Source: Desulfovibrionales bacterium (lineage in GTDB: Bacteria; Desulfobacterota; Desulfovibrionia; Desulfovibrionales; Desulfovibrionaceae). From it: a stretch of 56,757 nucleotides of DNA. The translations under genes were made by a program, and so were the position numbers. The stretch covers positions 1-56,757 of the forward strand of contig JASGMV010000024.1 of NCBI GenBank assembly GCA_030156255.1, written 5' to 3'. Shown piece by piece: positions 53,318 to 56,757 of the stretch (positions are counted from its first letter, which is position 1; every line of letters starts with the position of its first letter). The notes below the pieces were generated by a model. That model was not told the DNA's origin, ran no database searches, and saw only the letters and a program-made list of their open reading frames with translations.

Positions 53318-55081
53318 ATGCCCAAACCCGACGTTCATCCTTGGATAGAGGAACTGGCTGACGAGACTCGCAAGGGCGGAGTGAACCGAAGAGATTTTTT
53401 GCGCTACGCCTCCGTGATGGGCGTTTCCCTGTTCGCGGCGGGCGCCATGGCCGGCATGAAGCCGCGGGAAGTGTTGGCCCTGGAGCAGGAGAATTGGGCC
53501 GCCTTGAATAAGGAAAGCCCGTTCGAGGTCAAGAATCTGCTCATCGAGCGCGCGCAGGAGGCGTGCGCCAAACAGAGCAAGGCCGGCCGGTCCTGCTCCG
53601 TGCTCAACGCCGGACGGGGCAACCCGGACTTCCTGAATGTCACCGTCCGGCAGGCCTTTGCGTTGCTGTTGTCGTTCGCGGCGTACGAGGCGGGCCATCT
53701 CGCTGAGGACCCCGACCTGGGCATGATCGCGCCCAAGGCCGGCATGGCCGCCAAGCTGCGGGACTTCGCCAAGCAGCACGCCAAGACTCCGGGCGGGGAG
53801 ATGCTCGCCCAAAGCGTCGAGTACATCCTCACCAAACTCGGCATGGATCCGGACGAGGCGGCCTATCAACTCGTGGACGCCGTGCAGGGCGACCACTACC
53901 CGGAGCCTTCGATGATCCAGCCCGTGGTGGAGAAAGGGGTCGCCAAGTATCTTGAGAAGATTGTTTTCTCTGGCCGGCCTCCGAAAAAGCCTTTCGGACT
54001 TTTCGCCACCGAGGGCGCTACGGCGGCTATGGTTTATTTGTTCAAGTCGCTGCAGGTGAACAAAATTTTGATTCCCGGCGACAAAATCGCCATTGTGACG
54101 CCTATTTTTTCGCCGTACCTGGAAATTCCCGTGCTGGCCCGCTTCGGCTTGAAACCGGTGTATATCGCCACCACCGCCAAGGACGGTTGGCAGATCCCCC
54201 CGTCCGAGTTGAACAAGCTGAAAGATCGCTCCGTGAAGGGACTGTTCCTGGTCAATCCGGCCAACCCCGCTTCGGTGTCCCTGAACGCCTCCACGGTGCA
54301 GAAAATTGCAAAGATCGTGCGCAACGACAACCCTGATTTGGTGGTCATTTCGGACACGGTCTACGCGAGCTTCGTGGACGAGTTCCATACACTGGCCGAG
54401 GAGATTCCGGAGAACGTGCTCGGCGCTTACTCCTTCTCCAAGTACTTCGGCGTCACCGGTTGGAGACTTGGCGTGATCATGGCCGTGCAAAACAACGTTG
54501 TCGATCGGCTCATCGCCCGGCTGCCCAAGCGCGACCAGGCCATACTGGACGCCCGCTACCGGTTGACCTCCACCCAGCCGGAGACCATTCCGTTCCTTGA
54601 ACGATTGGAGATCGACAGCCGTAACGTGGCCTTGGCCCACACCGGCGGCCTGTCTACGCCCCAGCAGGTCATCATGCTGCTGTTCAGCGTGTTCGAACTG
54701 CTGGACGAGAAGTGCGAATACAAGAAGGCGGTAATGAACGTTCTGCGCAAGCGCTGGGCGGGGTTGTACAAAGGGCTGGAGCTGCCGGCGCCGGACGATC
54801 CGGGCCTGACGCGCTACTACGCCCTCATCGACCTGCAGGACATGGCCCGTCGCCGCCATGGCGAAGCCGGGATCAAGGCCTTGTCGGGCCGCCAGCCCTT
54901 GGAGCTTTTGTTCAAACTGGCCGAAGATGCGATGACCGTGTGCTTGCCCGGAGCCGGATTCGCCGGGCCGGAATGGTCCTTGCGCGTGGCCCTGGCCAAT
55001 CTGGACGCCAAGGACTGCGAGCAGGTCGGGGTGAACATCAAAAAAACGTTGGACGCCTTTGTGGGGAACGCCAAGTCCTGA
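53318..55081 (+). CDS. asdA: Bifunctional aspartate aminotransferase / aspartate 4-decarboxylase with Tat-like leader
   Basis: 587 residues, AAGGAG eight bases upstream. The fold-type I PLP enzyme removes the beta-carboxyl of aspartate to give alanine and CO2 and can transaminate. PLP-site features are LVNPANPASVSLN, LVVISDTVYASFVDEF, and the Schiff-base Lys375 in AYSFSKYFGVTGWRLG. The remarkable part is the N terminus: residues 21-50 read GVNRRDFLRYASVMGVSLFA followed by AGAMAG, a twin-arginine export signal pattern (RRDFLR plus a moderate hydrophobic stretch and AxA). This extension lies ahead of the usual enzyme start. Export of a PLP enzyme by Tat is feasible, because the cofactor can be loaded before export, but is not usual for this family. 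It is transcribed alone, with hairpins behind it. Confidence 0.85.
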   Translation: MPKPDVHPWIEELADETRKGGVNRRDFLRYASVMGVSLFAAGAMAGMKPREVLALEQENWAALNKESPFEVKNLLIERAQEACAKQSKAGRSCSVLNAGRGNPDFLNVTVRQAFALLLSFAAYEAGHLAEDPDLGMIAPKAGMAAKLRDFAKQHAKTPGGEMLAQSVEYILTKLGMDPDEAAYQLVDAVQGDHYPEPSMIQPVVEKGVAKYLEKIVFSGRPPKKPFGLFATEGATAAMVYLFKSLQVNKILIPGDKIAIVTPIFSPYLEIPVLARFGLKPVYIATTAKDGWQIPPSELNKLKDRSVKGLFLVNPANPASVSLNASTVQKIAKIVRNDNPDLVVISDTVYASFVDEFHTLAEEIPENVLGAYSFSKYFGVTGWRLGVIMAVQNNVVDRLIARLPKRDQAILDARYRLTSTQPETIPFLERLEIDSRNVALAHTGGLSTPQQVIMLLFSVFELLDEKCEYKKAVMNVLRKRWAGLYKGLELPAPDDPGLTRYYALIDLQDMARRRHGEAGIKALSGRQPLELLFKLAEDAMTVCLPGAGFAGPEWSLRVALANLDAKDCEQVGVNIKKTLDAFVGNAKS

Positions 55082-55134
55082 AGCGTCGCCCGCCCAGGCG
55101 CAGGCCCATACTTCAGGCAAGAGGGCGGTCGGGC

Positions 55135-55200
55135 CGGCCGGAGGGTGAAGCCCTCCGGCCGACTGCGGCCGCAGTGCGGGGAAGGCCGCCGTCTTTTTTT
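55135..55200 (+). terminator. Tandem hairpins and T-run after asdA
   Basis: CGGCCGGAGGG (55135-55145) pairs with 55151-55161 (11 bp); then a 14-bp palindrome ACTGCGGCCGCAGT (55162-55175). A GC stem (GCGGCC with GGCCGC) follows, leading into GTCTTTTTTT. The last stem with the T-run is the probable intrinsic terminator. Confidence 0.75.
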
Positions 55201-55355
55201 CGCCTCCCTGGCGTTTTGATTCACGTCGCGGCGTCCGCCGAATACGGGCGCGCCGGTGCGGGCCTGTTGCGATTCGGAACTTTTGCTTCTTCGGGTTTCG
55301 TGGTATGCCTGTAACCCGGCTGCAACCATTCCCGTCACTACCAAGATTGAGGGCA

Positions 55356-56630
55356 ATGCCAAAAATGAATATTCTGAGCCAAAATCCGGCCCTGCAAGGG
55401 GTCGTGGACCAACATTTGGACGCCACGCTTCAAGACGAGACCATCTCCCGGCAAGAGGCTCTGGACGCCATCAACGCCGGGACCATGGTTTTGCTGGGCA
55501 ATCCCGCCCACCCTTCGATCCGGCCGTTGCTTGTGGGCCGGCCCTCCAAGATCAAGGTCAACGCCAACCTGGGCACGTCGCCTTTTTCGAGCGACCCGGA
55601 CCTTGAGATGCAAAAACTGGCCATGGCCAAACAGGCCGGCGCCCACGCCGTCATGGATTTGTCCACGGGCGGCGACCTGGACGCGATCCGCCGGGGCATG
55701 ATCGAGGCGACGGACCTTCCTCTGGGTACGGTGCCGATCTATTCCGTGGCCCAGAAACTCACCCTGCAGGAGAAGGATCCGGCGGAGTTCACCTGGGCCG
55801 ACCTGCGCGGCGAGATCGTCAGCCAGGCCGAGCAGGGCGTGGACTTCATGACCCTGCACTGCGGCGTCACCCACAAAGGCGCCGAATACGCCTCCAAGCG
55901 GGTTTTGGGCATCGTGTCCCGCGGCGGCTCCATCCTGGCCCGCCACATGCGCAACAACGATTGCGAGAATCCGCTGCTGGAAAACTATGACGAACTGCTG
56001 GACGTTTGCCGGAAGTACAATGTGACCATCTCCCTGGGCGACGGACTGCGCCCCGGAGCGGGCGCCGACGCCGGAGACGCGGCCCAGTGGGAAGAGGTCG
56101 TCACCTTGGGAACGCTGGTGGCTCGCGCCCGCGAGGCCGGCGTCCAAACCATGGTGGAAGGACCCGGCCACGTGCCGCTGCACCTGGTGGAGGCTGAAAT
56201 CCGCGGCATCAAACAGGCAACCCTGAACGCCCCGTTGTACGTCCTGGGACCTCTGGTCACGGACTGTTCGCCTGGCTACGACCACATTGCCGGCGCCATC
56301 GGCGGCGCCCTGGCCGCCTCCAGCGGGGCGGACTTCCTGTGCTACCTGACGCCGGCCGAGCACCTGACCCTGCCCAGTCCCGAGGACGTATGGGCCGGCG
56401 TCAAGGCTTCTCTCGTGGCCGCCCACGCCGCTCACATCGCCATGGGCGACGGGGAGGCCATCCGGCGCGACCTGGAAATCTCCCAGGCTCGGGCCAAACT
56501 GGACTGGGAGCGCATCACCGAGCTGGCCATGGACCCGTGCCTTGTGGACGCAAGACGCGGCGAACATCGGCGTGAAAAGGAATGCGCCATGTGCGGAAAG
56601 TTCTGCGCTATCCGCATGTTGGACGAATAA
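55356..56630 (+). CDS. thiC: Phosphomethylpyrimidine synthase ThiC
   Basis: 424 residues from the ATG at 55356 (GAGGG five bases ahead; another ATG three codons on is possible). ThiC is a radical SAM enzyme that rearranges aminoimidazole ribotide to hydroxymethylpyrimidine phosphate for thiamine. The family motifs are VNANLGTSPFSSDPDLEMQK, VMDLSTGGDLDAIRRGMI, DFMTLHCGVTHKG, VEGPGHVPLH and DHIAGAIGGALAASSGADFL. The C-terminal cluster motif ECAMCGKFCAIRM (CxxCxxxxC) binds the [4Fe-4S]. Length fits the shorter anaerobe type. No thi-box riboswitch was visible upstream, unlike many thiC genes. Confidence 0.96.
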   Translation: MPKMNILSQNPALQGVVDQHLDATLQDETISRQEALDAINAGTMVLLGNPAHPSIRPLLVGRPSKIKVNANLGTSPFSSDPDLEMQKLAMAKQAGAHAVMDLSTGGDLDAIRRGMIEATDLPLGTVPIYSVAQKLTLQEKDPAEFTWADLRGEIVSQAEQGVDFMTLHCGVTHKGAEYASKRVLGIVSRGGSILARHMRNNDCENPLLENYDELLDVCRKYNVTISLGDGLRPGAGADAGDAAQWEEVVTLGTLVARAREAGVQTMVEGPGHVPLHLVEAEIRGIKQATLNAPLYVLGPLVTDCSPGYDHIAGAIGGALAASSGADFLCYLTPAEHLTLPSPEDVWAGVKASLVAAHAAHIAMGDGEAIRRDLEISQARAKLDWERITELAMDPCLVDARRGEHRREKECAMCGKFCAIRMLDE

Positions 56631-56708
56631 CCGGGGATCGGGGGGAGACAGCTTTTCGCGCGCCGGCTCGGCCGGGCTTGGTTTCCTTCTGACGTTGAGG
56701 CAGCATGT

Positions 56709-56747
56709 ATGGCGGACCCGTCGAGTCGACGGGTCCGCCATATTTTT
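56709..56747 (+). terminator. Strong intrinsic terminator after thiC
   Basis: ATGGCGGACCCGTCGA (56709-56724) is mirrored at 56726-56741 around a single G (16 bp perfect), followed by T-rich ATTTTTT. It ends the thiC transcript close to the window edge. Confidence 0.9.
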
Positions 56748-56757
56748 TATATTTTTG

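Noticed and set aside
1-56757. CRISPR array, restriction-modification or toxin-antitoxin locus
   Set aside because: No regularly spaced repeats and no recognisable nuclease, methylase or toxin-antitoxin pair were seen anywhere in the window.

Overview
The window is about 57 kb of GC-rich bacterial chromosome carrying roughly 47 protein genes. I see no rRNA, tRNA or CRISPR array. Gene content points to a sulfate reducer of the Desulfovibrionales (Desulfovibrio-like). The evidence is an HdrD/DsrK/TmcB-type Fe-S protein, a class I adenylate cyclase homologue with pentapeptide repeats, a long acyl-CoA dehydratase activase, single-chain pyruvate carboxylase next to biotin ligase, two CheV proteins, several lone receiver domains, and a HesB/IscA-like gene that reads only if an in-frame TGA is selenocysteine. 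This is an order-level inference from families.

Left end (1-2.7 kb): the 5' part of a phage tail-fibre gene, trmO, a palindrome-rich gene-free island with a 33-bp direct repeat, and a methyltransferase. 2.7-5.4 kb: small exported proteins, a lipoprotein and an azoreductase. 5.8-13.1 kb: a metallo-beta-lactamase-fold hydrolase, a CheY-like receiver, a PSP1/RicT protein, metG, a divergent PII-like protein and a DUF523-DUF1722 protein. 13.2-24.5 kb: a very large XRE-PAS-GAF hybrid histidine kinase, a flavin reductase-like protein, the HesB-like selenoprotein candidate, CheV, a Gln-rich exported protein, two unknowns, an HdrD-like protein and a receiver. 24.6-32.4 kb: a 1324-residue cyclase homologue that has lost the catalytic DxD, a DHH phosphoesterase, an MBL hydrolase and three small lineage-type unknowns. 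32.5-47.3 kb: an anchored unknown, a Na/Pi-type transporter, a glycosyltransferase, a tight three-gene operon (activase, 2-hydroxyglutarate oxidase, IscU-like scaffold), lgt with a divergent paralogue, CheV plus Hpt, and a CgeB-like glycosyltransferase. 47.3-56.8 kb: pyruvate carboxylase, biotin ligase, cca, a Tat-signal-bearing aspartate 4-decarboxylase and thiC.

Functional themes are signal transduction (kinase, two CheV, Hpt, two receivers, PII-like protein, dead-looking cyclase), Fe-S/selenium chemistry, and anaplerosis/amino-acid metabolism (pyruvate carboxylase with its ligase, aspartate decarboxylase). No single large new defence or mobile system is visible. The strongest unusual signals are the recoded HesB-like gene with a SECIS-like hairpin, the catalytically degenerate class I cyclase, the XRE-headed hybrid kinase, and the Tat-like leader on a PLP enzyme.
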